Below are positions 1-12,000 of a stretch of 64,000 nt of DNA, one piece after another (the stretch's first letter is position 1; each line of letters starts with the position of its first letter). Under the pieces are notes generated by a model. It did not search any database. It was not told the DNA's origin and saw nothing but the letters and a program-made list of their open reading frames with translations. This stretch comes from Cladophialophora immunda. Taxonomy: Eukaryota; Ascomycota; Eurotiomycetes; Chaetothyriales; Herpotrichiellaceae. Position numbers and translations under genes: made by a program. The DNA lies in NCBI RefSeq assembly GCF_000835495.1, contig NW_015622541.1, positions 7,502,001 through 7,566,000 of the forward strand, given 5' to 3'.

Positions 1-328
1 GGATAAAGAACAAAATGGTGTTCATCAAATAGATCGATGTGTCCGTGGTGTGAGCGAACGTTTTACACTTTGCTCTCGAAAACACATCCACTTATATAGC
101 TGATAGTCCAGTAATTGGGTGACGATTGCACTCCTTGTTCCAAGAAATGAAGCATCACTCAGCGGGGTGGCTGTCGTGCAAAGCTGCTGTCGTGCAAAGC
201 TGCTTTCGCCGTCACTGCCCTTATAAAACATTTAAAGAAGCGAGACGAACAAAACATTGAAAATCGAGATCAAACGCGGCATTCATTGCTAAGAGGACAA
301 CAGGGATCATTCTGTAACTGTCTATCTA
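1..328. other. Left-edge flank without a gene
   Basis: This stretch lies downstream of the minus-strand FAD monooxygenase. Its open frames are short and resemble no known protein. The only structure I see is a 16-bp tandem duplication at 171-202. Confidence 0.5.
171..202. repeat. 16-bp perfect tandem duplication
   Basis: The unit ctgtcgtgcaaagctg occurs twice head to tail (171-186 and 187-202). It looks like a local replication-slippage duplication in noncoding DNA, with no evident function. Confidence 0.8.
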
Positions 329-2369
329 TCATTGAAACTGTCCCTTCTTGGCCAGTTTGTAATCCGGGTATTGCACGAAGAGCTCGTTCGTCCCTGAGTA
401 AGGCTGGCGTTGCTTCTCCTTTTCTAGGTCCGTCTCCAAAGGCGGACCATTCTCCACGCTGCGAAGTCCAACTGCAACCTCTATGATGTACACAGCGTCG
501 GCCTTGGTGCTGATTGAATCTCCTCTCCATGCAACGTGGCCATCCGGCCGCACGAGAACTAGGTCCTTCTGCCAGACTTTGCGCGCATGGTCTTCTCCTC
601 GCAGCTCGAGGTGCTTGAGTGGGACCTTGTGTTCCTGTGCGCTCGCGATTAGGAACTTGGCGCCATAGTCGCCTTCGTCAGCGAAGTGGACAAGAGTGTA
701 ATGCTTGCCGTAGAGGTCGAATATGGCTGTCCCATCTCGCAGAAAGATATGAGGAGCTCGCAGTCCCGGCCAGGTCGACGGGACATACCTCCTGGGATCG
801 AACTTTGGCTCCGTGGCAGGATCTTCGGGAATGATTACCTTGGAGTGGTAGAGGTATCCGAACTCAACCCCGACGTCGAGGTTCTCGCCGTCGTGGGTCT
901 GATAGTGCTCGTGAATCTTCCTTCGGATCTCCTCGCCCTTCTCTGAGTCTTCGTCCAGGTGTTCGGGCCCGTTGTTCGCCAGCATCTCGTTCATCTTGAG
1001 ATGCACGTTCAGGTGGTAGCCCGCGCGCTCGACACTCATCAGGGCGACTTCTCGTCTTTCCTGCTGATAGGAATCCAGGAGATGAATGCCTCCATAGCCG
1101 TGGATCGCCCCTTCCAGCTTGGTTGCGAGCGTAAAAGCATCTCCCAGCCCCATGTTCATCCCGTAACCCCCCGTGGGAATGTTCTGATGCGCGGCGTCTC
1201 CGGCGAGGAAAAGACGACGCTTCGGGCCCATGTATTGCGTCGCCACTACAAGGTTAGGTCGATAGGTGGAACGAACCAGTATTTTGTCGACGTCAATCCA
1301 CACCGGCTCTCCATTGCCGCTCGAAATCCGGGAAATGGCTTCTTCTGGAGTCACATGGTCTGTATCCACGCCCACGGGATAGTGGGAATGGATGGTCCAG
1401 GTGTCGTTCTCGTCTTGGGATATGAAGGCCCCGATAAACCCATCTTTTGAAATGACATAATTATGCCAGAATACGCCGTGGCTATGCAGCGCCTTGGTGT
1501 CATTCGACGTAAAGTGCACGAGAATGGAGTACCCTGCCCTGTCCTGCGGTCAGTCTGCGTGTCATTATGCTCTCGGACACGAGTCTCCTATACTCACGAG
1601 GGTCCTCCCACGAGCGGAATCCCAAGCGCTCGACGGACTCTGCTGGATCCGCCGTCACATCCGACTCCATATTTGGCTTTGAATCTGTGCAGCTTTCCGT
1701 CCTTGTTTGTGGCGGTCGCTTCAATTCCTTCGTCGGTTTCTCGGGCGCTTTCCACCTTCCACCCGAAGCGGAGGTCAACCAAAGGATCCTTGTCGTTGAT
1801 ATCTCTCAGCCAGGCTTCGAAGATGATTTGTGATAGCCTCAGCCATGGCTCCAGAGGTTGTTCTCCGTCATTCTGCTCCCGTATTCTCTGTCGCCATTCG
1901 TCGACAGTGCCGAATTCCCACGCCGTCAGCAGTTTACCAGTGAGGCCAGTTGTGAAAGTACTGCGATATGGTATATTTGAAGGCACACCTACCGACAACA
2001 CTGGTGTCAGATGTCTGATATTGCTTGGATGGTGCCACATGTACCTTGTTCACGGAGCGAGTCCACTAGTCCGAGCTTTCGAAAATACTCCATAGATCGA
2101 GGGTTCGTCAGATCCATCTTTGGCCATCTGTGCAAATTCAGTGCGGTGTCCTGGAAGTCGGGTATAACCCATTACTTTGTTGTTGTGTAGTTCCTTTCAA
2201 GAACGACGGACTTAATGCCGTAATAGGACAAAGTCGCAGCCAGTGTTAAGCCTACAGGGCCTCCGCCGGCAATGAAAACACAGTCGTCTGGGAGGACGTG
2301 TTCAAGTTCACCGTCAGATTCATTAAAACGAAAAGCCGCCGTCGAGTTCCCGTTAGTTTGCTTCGTCAT
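329..2369 (-). CDS. FAD-dependent aromatic-ring monooxygenase (phenol 2-monooxygenase-like)
   Basis: Group A flavoprotein hydroxylase, expected to use NAD(P)H and O2 to hydroxylate an aromatic or enolic substrate. Exons read on the minus strand are 2369-2176, 2127-2045, 1988-1612 and 1543-329, giving about 622 residues. Visible motifs are an N-terminal Rossmann GGGPVGL about 32 residues in, the middle DG motif (GCDGGSSRVRRALG) and the FAD ribityl motif LFLAGDAAHQNIPTGGYG. The C-terminal 180 residues fit the thioredoxin-like extension of phenol hydroxylases. Introns 1 and 2 have clean borders. Intron 3 is uncertain: the stronger GTGAGT donor at 1597 does not keep frame with the nearest acceptor, whereas a GTGGGA donor at 1611 does. 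The gene is divergent from the SnoaL-like gene, so the two may share substrate chemistry. The substrate cannot be read from the sequence. Confidence 0.88.
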
Positions 2370-3022
2370 CGTGCTGACTATCCAAAATGGATCCGGCAGG
2401 GATATGGAGGAGACTTCTTCAAGGACTACGTGAATGTGGAAGATTTTGCGCCTTTCTTTATGCAGACAGTTCTGCTTTTTCGCACACGCACAGTTTGCCG
2501 AAGGTAAGTCAACACACGAACAACAGCATCAAGCCCGAAGCAAAGTCGCACGGGATTCAACCACATCCACGATCCCGCAGTACGAGAGTTGCCACAACTT
2601 CGGGGCTTCGGGGACTGATCATGACTTCCGCCGTCCCACACACCCGAACATTCATTTGTATCTTGTGCGAACGAACTTGTATGCGGTGCAGGGAGCTTTG
2701 TCCACGCAGAAGAATAATAATGTAATGCTGGATGTATTCGGTTCGATCAGCAATGACGGGCCCGGAGCTTGCTCATAACTCGGGCTCATAGCGCACGAAA
2801 TGGCTGTGCTTCGGGAAATCGAGAACAGCCCGAGAGTCAATCAATCTACCTGGTAAATGTGGGTTGAAGAGGGTTCATGATGTATTGTCCACTCTAAATG
2901 ATCTATTATATTGTATTGATGGTGCCAAAGCTGGTCGCTCAGAATTGTTCTCTCTGTGGCACACGAGGCTCCCGTTTTTGTTCATCTTGACAGCAGCCGC
3001 GGAGACTCTTGAGAAAAGCCAC
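2370..3022. promoter_or_regulatory. Divergent intergenic region between monooxygenase and SnoaL-like gene
   Basis: About 650 bp separate two divergently read genes, so this should hold both promoters. Open frames here overlap on both strands and look like no protein. I saw no clear operator. Confidence 0.45.
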
Positions 3023-3606
3023 ATGGATCCTGCTACAGCGCACACTAGATGGCCAGATGTCGGAGAGGTGCCGCAGTGGTTGAAGAACTGGCTGGATAAG
3101 TACTTCAAGCTGGCAGACACTCAAGGGGACGAAGCGAGCCATCGAGAGTTCGCCGCACAATTTGCCGAGGATGGCGTCCAGCATGGCCTGGGCGCTCCGC
3201 TACGGGGCAAAGATGGTATGACTCTCCATGGCCTGAATATTTTTCAGAGAGAAACTGAGCAAAGGTCCTTGACTACAGCCATTGCCAAGAGCAGACCGGC
3301 TGGATGGAAACACATGGACCGGCGCAGGCATGAGGTGGTCCAAGTTTTCACAGCCCGAACAGACTACAGCGACGTCCTGATCCAGGGCAAGATTACGGCC
3401 ACCTTCAAAAACAAACAAGAGGTGTCGGGGGAGTTCACGGCACAAATTCTATTTGATGATGGCTCTGCGGCTGAACCCAAGGCCCTACTATATAAGACCT
3501 GGGCGGTGAGCGTCAACCGGGTTGTCATTCTCAATTGGAAGTTGTCTTGCTAACATGCTGTCAGGATACCGCTCCATGGATAAAGGCAATGGAGGCCAAC
3601 AAGTAG
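3023..3606 (+). CDS. SnoaL/NTF2-like small protein
   Basis: Two exons (3023-3505 and 3565-3606) give 174 residues. The intron has a GTGAGC donor, a CTAAC branch-like site and a TCAG acceptor. The chosen start is the ATG opening MDPATAHTRW, because the longer upstream frame adds sequence that looks noncoding. The fold is inferred from the pattern of an early helical part (WLDKYFKLADTQ), the LNIFQRETE helix and the beta-rich second half (RRHEVVQVFTARTDYSDVLIQG), as in SnoaL-like cyclases and NTF2-like small-molecule proteins. Such proteins may isomerise or cyclise small substrates or may simply bind them. The divergent flavin hydroxylase suggests a shared pathway (inference). No catalytic residue can be assigned. 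Confidence 0.7.
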
Positions 3607-3729
3607 TTAGATCAGAGAGATAGTATCCAAATTAGTTTCCAGATATTCAGGTCCTCGTTTTTTACGTGCTATTGGCATGTTGCTGGAGTTCTCTCGATAT
3701 ACCATCATACACAGCGGCGAATCTGAACC

Positions 3730-4560
3730 TCTCCAAAATCCATTTCCGTTTCCACACATCCGCGACAGCCATGCGAGCGACACTATTGTGCATCATGACG
3801 ATCCCTCGGGTCTATCGTACTCTCATGGCTGAGATCGACGATGCTCTGGCAAAGGGAGTCATTCCGTCTGGACCTACGGAGATTGTCACTGAAGTATAAG
3901 CGAAGGAGCTCCCGTACCTATAGGCTTACATCAAGGAAGTAGGCTACCCCCATTCTCTTTATCTTATGCTCTATGTTGACTCACGTTAGGGCCTAAGATG
4001 GTACCTAGCCGTAACCGGTGAGCTCTTAAAAGTGGTGAATTGCGCCTGCGACAAAATACTCACTGCGTACTTAAAACTCTCAGACTCCGCCCCAAGGAGA
4101 CACGATCTGTGGTTATTTCGTACCCGGAGGTCTCAAGGTTGGGTAAGTCTGCTTGGACATCTTTCCCGAATCGTCTTATGACACTCCCATAAGTCCTCGA
4201 CAAAAGCTGTTCGTCATAACGCCACTATCTTCGCGCCGGACCCTGAGTCCTTCCGCCCCGAGCGTTGGATTTCGGCATCCAAGCCAAACGGCCACGAAAC
4301 CTCGGAGGAGAAACTGAAGAAATGGAACGCAACAACGACCTGATCCTTGGCTATGGCAAGTACCAGTGCCTGGGTAAACCGGTCGCCTTCATGGAGCTCA
4401 ACAAGATCTTCGTCGAGTTTGTTGAGAAGATTCGAGTTCGAGGTCCGGGGTCCGCTGAATTTGTGGGATACGTGCTGCTGCTGGACGCATTTGCAGAAGG
4501 ATACGTGGGCTATCGTGAGAATGCGCGAGGGAGCCTCAAGATAGGCATCTTCGACAACGC
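3730..4560 (+). pseudogene. Cytochrome P450 pseudogene, C-terminal half only
   Basis: Recognisable P450 pieces lie in order: an I-helix-like TSATAMRAT segment near 3755, the K-helix ExxR (KEGLRW, split by an apparent intron, 3935-4000), a meander-type CGYFVPGG segment near 4110, FRPERW near 4255, and the haem loop GYGKYQCLGKPVA near 4350-4390. The N-terminal half is missing. The frame is broken: after TEIVTEV there is a TAA and, nine codons on, a TAG, both sitting where glutamine codons would be expected. A one-base shift near 4315-4325 moves the haem loop into another frame than FRPERW. This is a dead remnant, with no expected product. Confidence 0.82.
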
Positions 4561-4974
4561 GTTGCGGCGATGGTACCCGTTGATAGTCTCTTCCGCTCCT
4601 ATAGCGGGAATGTCAGCCATCCTTTTTGCTAACGACGATTCAATGACAAATAATCATTCGAACGAGGCAGCTTTCTACCAAAACGTCTAGACGCTACTTC
4701 ACAGGAGATTACGTTCTGGATCAGGATAGTCCAGTTGCAGACCGTGCCTATCTCGTAGAGAACCTAGTGAGTCAACCCACGGTACAATCTCCATGCAAGG
4801 TCCGAGGTCAGACTTCACTAATGCACTGCGGTTCGTTTCTGCTCGCTGCATCAACCAAGCCCTGAGCAATAAGGATGTCGAACGTATCCAGACTGTGACA
4901 ATGTATCTCGTACCAGAGCATGGCCCCAGCTCCACCCGCGGACCTTGTCAGCTCATATAAGCAGAACGAGCCTC
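4561..4974. other. Intergenic, nothing recognised
   Basis: This lies between the P450 remnant and the 3' end of the HeLo-pseudokinase gene. Frames run on briefly from the remnant (to 4690) without family resemblance. Confidence 0.4.
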
Positions 4975-6796
4975 TCAGACTGCTATCTCTGCAAGCACTC
5001 TCACCACTTGGGCATTGAAAGTCCTCTGAATTACCATGGCCGTCGTCGAGCTTGTCTCAGTGTCCCGGCGATCAATGCCGAATGCATCTCGACCTTTCAA
5101 GCAGACTTCAACGGCACTGCTATATTTTGCTCCGACTTCTGCTCGAAGCGAGGCTAAGAGGCGCAGCTCCGTATGCACCCACCGCTCCTGAATGTCCCTG
5201 GTAGCCCGCGGTGATTTGTTCACAATCTCTTCAATCTCCATCACGGCCACAATCGGCTTCCAGAACGCGATCTCGACCAGAATTAGACCAAGGCTGTAAA
5301 TGTCAAAGGTCTTCCGAAACGGTAGCATAGGACCATCAAGCTGAGTGTCGGGATGACGATACACTTCCATGTGCCCGTCACGTGGCACTTCACTTGTGGC
5401 TTCACCGAATTGTGAGCGTCGTGAGTTGTTGAAGCCTATCAGATATGGAGATCGAATATCAAGGTCGTTGTCTGACGACGAAAACATGATGATATTCGAC
5501 GCTCGTAAAGCTTTGTGCAGCCAGTTGACTACGTGGAAGTAGAGCAAGCATTGTGCGATCTTATAGGCCAACGTCACTCGGTGTGTGAGAGAGGGTTTTG
5601 GTGAGTGTTTCATGGCATGGAGTAGAGAAACTGGGATCGCTTTCGAGTCGACGCCGGGAGGGTTCTCGAAGACGAACGCGGGCAGAGGCTGTGCACCACC
5701 TTCCCTTAGCGGAGACCATCCTAAGCAAGGTGGAATGCAGAATTCATCCGGTTTCTGGGCATTGAGCAAGATTGTCAGCTCATCCATGAGGGCTGCAGGC
5801 CTCATAGAGCCCTCTGTCGGAATGTCCACGTCTTGCCAGTGGATCCAAACTTCCGTTTCTCTTCCTTCATTTGTCGTGTATGTCGCTCGCCGGTAGTTGG
5901 CGGACTCGGTCCCTGCTGGTTGGAAACTTATCCGGGAAGGATCAATCCTTGTCTTGCCAGGTTGAGATGTCTCACCCGCAAGTAGCGACATGTAGAGTGC
6001 CTTGAACGCCGCCAAATTATCAAGCTCCGCATCGGCCAAGCGCTGCCAGGTGTCGGACTGACTGTGGTTGAGTCTGGAGGCCTGGACAGCTTGTGTCAAC
6101 TCGAGAATGTCGTCTAGTTTATTCCGCATCTGAACAAGCTCCATGGACCTGTGATGCTGTTGGTCTTGGAGCAAGCGGAGATCTTGAGTGTTCAGAAGCT
6201 CGCGCAGAAAATCGTTCAGTCGTGCGAGCCTTTTCAAGGCCTTCTCAAGCTCGCTTCTCCGGAAGAGACTCCAGTTCAAGCTGCGAAGCAAACTGAATTT
6301 GTCAGGTGGCTTTTGAGAAGCCACGAAAGCTTCATTGATCAGGTTGTTGAAGCTCTCACCCAGGTCATGGGGGATGGTCGGGTTCGCGTAATCGACCGAC
6401 TGTATCCGTTGAGACTCGTTATTGTCTGAAAACTGCGAGAGTGCAAGCTGGATCTCGGCCAGGATTCTCAACAGAAGTGTTCCTTTTGCGAGAATCGCCG
6501 GCCTCACATTATTTTCTGTGGTTTCATCCGTGAGTCCAGCCGCCTCGACGAAATCTCGCAAGCGCGATTGTTCTATTTCGAACTGTAATAAGACACAGCT
6601 GAGTTCTTTCGAAGCTGCCAGGGCAGATGTGACGACACCGTAGCCTAGTCGTCGCAGCGGTTAGGCTGCGTCGTGTGGCGATCATTGCAAGGCCCATACC
6701 TTTTAAGCAGCCGTTGGATAACTGGATAGCCAGGGATGCTGCTCCGAGCACAGTGCCAGTGGCCATGGAGTTGTATCTCAAGGAGGTATTGGCCAC
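4975..6796 (-). CDS. HeLo-domain protein with C-terminal pseudokinase
   Basis: Two exons (6796-6700 and 6644-4975) give 588 residues. The intron uses GTATGG and CTAG and joins LKG to YGVVTSALAASKELS, restoring a normal HeLo (prion-inhibition and propagation) start: MATGTVLGAASLAIQLSNGC followed by the FEIEQSRLRDF helix. Residues about 1-210 form this helical domain. The C-terminal half is kinase-like but degenerate. The catalytic loop reads HKALRASNI instead of HRDxKxxN, DFG is replaced by GFN, and APE by a YRHPD segment. The frame of the fold remains (FDIYSLGLILVEIAFW). HeLo domains in fungi act in allorecognition and membrane-permeabilising cell death, so a regulatory pseudokinase controlling such a domain is a fair inference. 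An in-frame ATG ten codons into the model (6766) is an alternative start. Confidence 0.85.
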
Positions 6797-7625
6797 AGCC
6801 CAATGTTAGCCTTAGCAGCACTGGCGCGCTCTGCCGACAAACGGAATGGAATTGTTTAGATCATCTGTGTGACTTACGACCTCCTTGTAAATATCAGTAC
6901 ACCTCACTTTCTCATAGAACCTAATGTCGTCTGCCCGACAAGCGCAGAATCACGAGATGCGAAGAATTCCCTGCCGGAACAACGAATGTACAAGTAGGTT
7001 CGGAGAGAGTTTGCCTGGCGCGGGAAAGGGGCAAGAAAATCTACCTTAGTAGTGGGCTACCTCAGATAAGCACACTTCTCAGGCTGTGGTCTTGGGCAGT
7101 ATGGAGGAGGATGGCCCTCACTAGCCGACTGTTCGCCTACAGCAACCCCACCGATTATTAATGCCTCCAGCCTCACCTCACCAGACATACATACCTCTAC
7201 CGAGTACCCTTTGGTGGACCCTTGGGTGTCATGCTCCAAGCCGTGACTTCGCCTTGGAGGATTGGCCCAAGCAAAAGTTGGAACCGAGCATTGCAGCAGC
7301 GATTCCGCCTAACTCACGGACTCTAATAGTCCTTTACTTCCAGCACTAAGTTAAACCAATTGCTAAAAGATCAAGCATTTCGAGATACACCCAGGAAGCG
7401 TAACTCTTCCTAAGCCTGGGATTGCGTCTGATTCTCCTGCATGACGTTGCTTGCATCCCTATTGCTGTTGCAAACCACAGGCACTTTTGCCAAGTGCCTT
7501 ATCAGCCTCACTGAACGTCTCATGCGAGATGACGCGGCATCGGCGGCACAGTTGGGCGTCTAATATCCAAGTGCAGTCAGAGCAAAGCATCCAACAATGA
7601 TGTAGCGATAGCGCCTGTGCGGTGT
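6797..7625. other. Intergenic, upstream of the HeLo gene
   Basis: About 830 bp with only short frames on both strands. It should contain the promoter of the minus-strand HeLo gene. No RNA gene or repeat was recognised. Confidence 0.4.
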
Positions 7626-8084
7626 TCAAGCTAGCAGTCGATACCATGTATATCGATCACCGTAGAAATCAAAGTCGGGTGTTACGCGCCCAGGTATGTA
7701 TCCCGGAGACATCGGCACACCCTCAACAGTAGATCTCAACGTTTCGCCCTTCCCATGTCGCGCCCCAATATGCCAGGGTTTGGTAGCGTCCACGCCTTCG
7801 CACCTCCAAGGCGGGCCCTCGTCTCCAATCACCAAACTAATATCTGTATCTAATTGGTGGCCCTCCATGACCGGACGTCGCACTGGAACGAAACCTCTCG
7901 CTGCCATCTGCGCCTCGAAAATCATCCTGTCCCACGCCATCTGCTGCTGCATTCTCATGACCATTTCCAGCCTCCTGGTTTGCTGAATCTGTGCCTGCAT
8001 GGCGATAGCTGCCACCATTTCAAAAGGCAGTCCGTGCACGCGTGCATAATGACGCTCGCAGTATTGAAACGACATGCCGAGCAT
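7626..8084 (-). CDS. Hypothetical Met/Gln-rich small protein
   Basis: The frame is open from 8132 but its first ATG is at 8084, giving about 152 residues (MLGMSFQYCERHYARVHG...). The middle is rich in Met, Gln and Ala (AMQAQIQQTRRLEMVMRMQQQ) and probably helical. The C-terminal part is rich in Gly, Pro and aromatic residues. I recognise no family. The length and non-repetitive character favour a real gene, but absence of an ATG at the 5' edge of the frame means an upstream exon may be missing. Confidence 0.4.
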   Translation of the reverse strand: MLGMSFQYCERHYARVHGLPFEMVAAIAMQAQIQQTRRLEMVMRMQQQMAWDRMIFEAQMAARGFVPVRRPVMEGHQLDTDISLVIGDEGPPWRCEGVDATKPWHIGARHGKGETLRSTVEGVPMSPGYIPGRVTPDFDFYGDRYTWYRLLA

Positions 8085-9037
8085 TGAGTTTGGGTTCCCA
8101 AAGGCAGCAATATAGGCAGGGTATTTGTGCAACCTTCCCTCATTGTCAGCTACGGCTTGTGAAAGAGGACTGAGAGAGAACTTTCCCTTTTTGGCAAGGC
8201 AGAAACAGCTGTAAAGGTAGGCGGCTATACGTTGACCAGATTTTCAGGGATTGCGATAGGTGGTATGAGAGGTCCAGGTGAGCGCGAAGGAGAAAAAATG
8301 CCTATCGCTTCTTGATCAGGCTGCAAGTCCGGGAAGAGGGGGACACCGTCCCTTTTAGGGGTTCCGAATGACTTCCATGATTCACCAGGAACTGTTGTTT
8401 GCCCCCATTGACGCCCGGGAGCCCTAAGTAGGTCACGACATTGCTGGTTTCAGTTTCGCGAGAACAGGTGAGGCTCACTGCATCCATGACAGGCTTCTGT
8501 TGCTTCGAGAAGAATTGACTCGCCTCCAGCGCTTCTTAATTTGGTCAAGTTTGCGACATGTAACAATATCGTACATATAAGGCGCAAGATGCGACTTGAC
8601 CTTGGTCTCGACGGTTTGCAATTGTTGTCTACTTGATCACTCAGCCGCACAATACACACAAAACGAAGTTCACCTAAAACTCTCTCTTTGTAAGGCTGCA
8701 ACCGGCTGTGTCCGAAGAGTCCTAACTTACGGGCGACAGCGTTTCGGACCCCACCCGAAAACAGGACGCGCACAGACGTGATATCTACGAGTATGTATGT
8801 CTCAGCCACGTATTCGTTCAGGGAGGCGCTTTCCAGTCGCCCAATTTCGCCCCCCAAAAAGGCCTAACGTGTTAAGTCTCGGAGCAAGACAATGAACCAC
8901 CTGCTCTTGACACCATCACTGGATTTTTCGGGCTGGACGACACTCCCTGCTTCCCTGATGTCTTCGTGTGCATCACTTCTATTCTATCCAGAAGCATATA
9001 CGAAGTAGATATTCCGGAGATCGACTTCACAGGTAAA
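8085..9037. other. Intergenic region before the UBA-kinase-ankyrin gene
   Basis: No convincing coding sequence. The frame of the downstream gene is open back to 8966 but without an ATG, so 8890-9037 may hold 5' UTR or an unseen short first exon. A CAG followed by GTAAAATG at 9028-9040 could be splice-related. Confidence 0.4.
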
Positions 9038-12000
9038 ATGAATCCCCGGTCTGCTGACGAGGGGCATTCTACGGCACTCAGCAACAGGGCTGTCGGAAAA
9101 AGCCCTTGCAACAATGACGAGCCTGACGATGGCACTCAGCCTCTCGAAATGCAGTCAATTCTTCGCGCTGTTCCTGCGGCGAATCCTGCCCCAGTTCAAG
9201 ATGCATCCGGAACCCGACGTCAACGTGCTGTTCCCATTGCCAGCTTGTGCCCTGACAAAGATCTGATCATACGAGAGATGGAGGTCATGGGTTTTGAGCG
9301 CCATCTGATCATTCGAGCCCTCATTGCCGCTTTTTTCAATCCCGACCGAGCCGTAGAATACCTTCTCACCGGTATCCCTGAAAATCTTGACGTCGAGCAT
9401 ACGCGACACGCCCATCCTGCCCAGGACAATTTGAGATCGCCAATGCCACAGGATGTAAGGAGTGATCCATACACTTCGGATGAAAAAAGCGAGACAGGAT
9501 GGACCGATGGGTTACCTCAAGTCGGAAAACCCGATACTCAAGAGATGTGTCTTGCGGGAGATAATGCCACTGCTAGCACCAACAAATCTCGCCCCAGATA
9601 CCCCAATGCAACTGGTCGCACGAAGCTAGCTACCGGATCAGCACTACGTGAGGAGTGCGTCGATGGCACTTCCAGCCCTTCTACTAGATCATACAAGAAT
9701 GACGTATACCCTCGTTCCCCAGATCGCCCAGATCGTCGGCCGCTGGAAACGGAAATTCAACGCTCCAGCAGTTCACGTGGCGATGACTTACATTCCAAGA
9801 TGCAAAGTATAATACCGCTACATGACGACAACGCAAAATATCACCTACCGGACGCGGTCTTCGATCGTGTTTCGGAGGTACTCCGTCAGGCTGATCAAGA
9901 AGAATGGAGCTTGCGACCTCGGACGTTTGCGGTACTCTGGATGATGAAAGCAACGTGTTTTGTGAAGGAATTTGTTGAGTTGAACTGTTTCGACATTGCA
10001 CTGCCATACACTAAAACCAACCTCCCTGGGAGCCTCACGGACAATCAGCGAGAGCTGTTTCTCAAGTACCAAAAATGCGTGCTCACGAAAGCAGTGAAAC
10101 TAGAAGGGGGCCTGGCGTCAACGCATGCAAATTTCGCAGACAATGCCGACAGCCATTTACAGTTCCTCAGATCTCTAGGGAAAGGAGGATCCGGCTCTGT
10201 GGATTGTGTCAGGAGCAAGCTTTCGCGGAAAGTCTACGCACGAAAATGCCTGGAACGGAGCACCACGTTCGAGCAGAATGATAGAGCTTTGAAATTTTTC
10301 AAGAACGAGATAGACAGTCTCAAAAGACTCAAGCACCGTCATCTCGTACGCTATGTGGGTTCTTATACGGATCAGCTTCTTGTTGGCATCATCATGGAAC
10401 CCGTTGCAGATTCAAATTTGACAGACTTCTTGAGCAAAGGGTCGTTTCTCCCTGGTGAAACGGACTGCATTCGTCAAGCATTCGGGTGCCTTTGTTCAGC
10501 TATTGTTTATCTAAACCTCCAAAAATGTCGCCACAAAGACATCAAACCAGACAACATCCTTATCAAGCAAAGGAGGGTTTATATCACAGATTTTGGCCTG
10601 GCAAGAGACTGGACATTGGGTAAAAGCACCACAACGGGACATGAGATCGGTCCAATTAGCAGGAAATACGCGGCCCCCGAAGTTCTATCGCGCGACCCCA
10701 GAGGCTCATCAGCTGACATATGGTCCTTGGGATGCGTGTATCTGGACATGATAGTGAGTTAATCTGACCATTTTGGTTGTCGAAGTTGTTCTAACAGTGC
10801 ACAGACTGTTCTGAAAGGCGAGACTCTGTCGTCAAAGGAAATCCATTTTAAAACCAACGGCAGTTTGGGGGACTCTCCGAGTGTGAATTACGAAGCTTTC
10901 ACAAGCTGGGTGCGAAAGTTGGAGTCCACGCCAAATAATGCGCCTTTGGAATGGATCAAGAAAATGATGGTGATCGACCGCAAGAAACGACTCAGCCCAC
11001 CAGAGCTCATGTCTCGAATATGGAATTCGAATGACGACAGAGATTATTTCGGGCTCTGCTGCGATGGAAATGAGGAAATTGACATGCCCTCTGAGCTTAG
11101 GCAAGAAGACTTCCCGGACTCTGCAAGCAGCGACGGTTCGACTACATTCAAATCCATTGACTGTTCATTAGAGCTAATAAACGGGTGCTACAGACTTGTC
11201 CGACGACGGAGAATCTGCGAGGATGATTCCAGATCCGGCTATTCTGGAGAAAAGACTCGTTGAAGCAGCAAAACTCCAGGATATGACAACCTTGAAGAGA
11301 TGGCTTCGTCGTGCCACTCGCCTGCATCGTCGCCGTTTGAACACCCAGGCAATCCATATTGCCGCTAGAATTGGAAACCAGGAGATGGTAGACACTTTGA
11401 TTCAATCAGGCTGCAGTCTCGATTTCTTGGACAAACATGGGTACTCTCCCCTTTCAACGGCCGTTTGGAACTGTTGTGAAGGCGTGACTGAAAGGCTTGC
11501 AAGAACCCAAATCGCTCTCGACAAGCGGTCAATCCCAGATCTACGTGCCCCTCTGCACCTTGCAGCTATGAAGATGTTCCATCCTGGAATGAGGGCGTTA
11601 CTCAGAGCGGGTGCTTTCGTGGATGTTCGGAACCGGGGACAAGTCACGCCTCTGCATATTGCCACTGCCAAAGGAGACTTCCTTGGTGTGCAGTTGTTAC
11701 TCCAACACGGCGCTTCAGTATCTGCAGGAGATAGATCTGGAAAGACTCCCTTATGCCTGGCTGCAAAACATGGCTCTGGGAGAATGGTGCAATTGTTAAT
11801 TGACCATGGAGCTGACGTCAATGCACCGACGACAGATCGAATCCCTCATACAGCACTAAACGAGGCCGTATTTTGCAACAAGTCCGACATAGTACGAATA
11901 TTGCTTGAACGAGGTGCTGATATCAACCTTCAGCTAAGGGACAAGGCACGGCTTTTACCTGGCGCGTTACACATTGCGGCCGGTAACGATCTCTTGGAAA

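Noticed and set aside
171..202. Tandem 16-mer as a CRISPR-like or mobile-element signal
   Set aside because: Only two adjacent copies without spacers in a eukaryotic genome; a slippage duplication is enough.
959..2095. Plus-strand ORFs of 163 and 210 codons
   Set aside because: Antisense shadows of the FAD monooxygenase exons, which carry clear family motifs.
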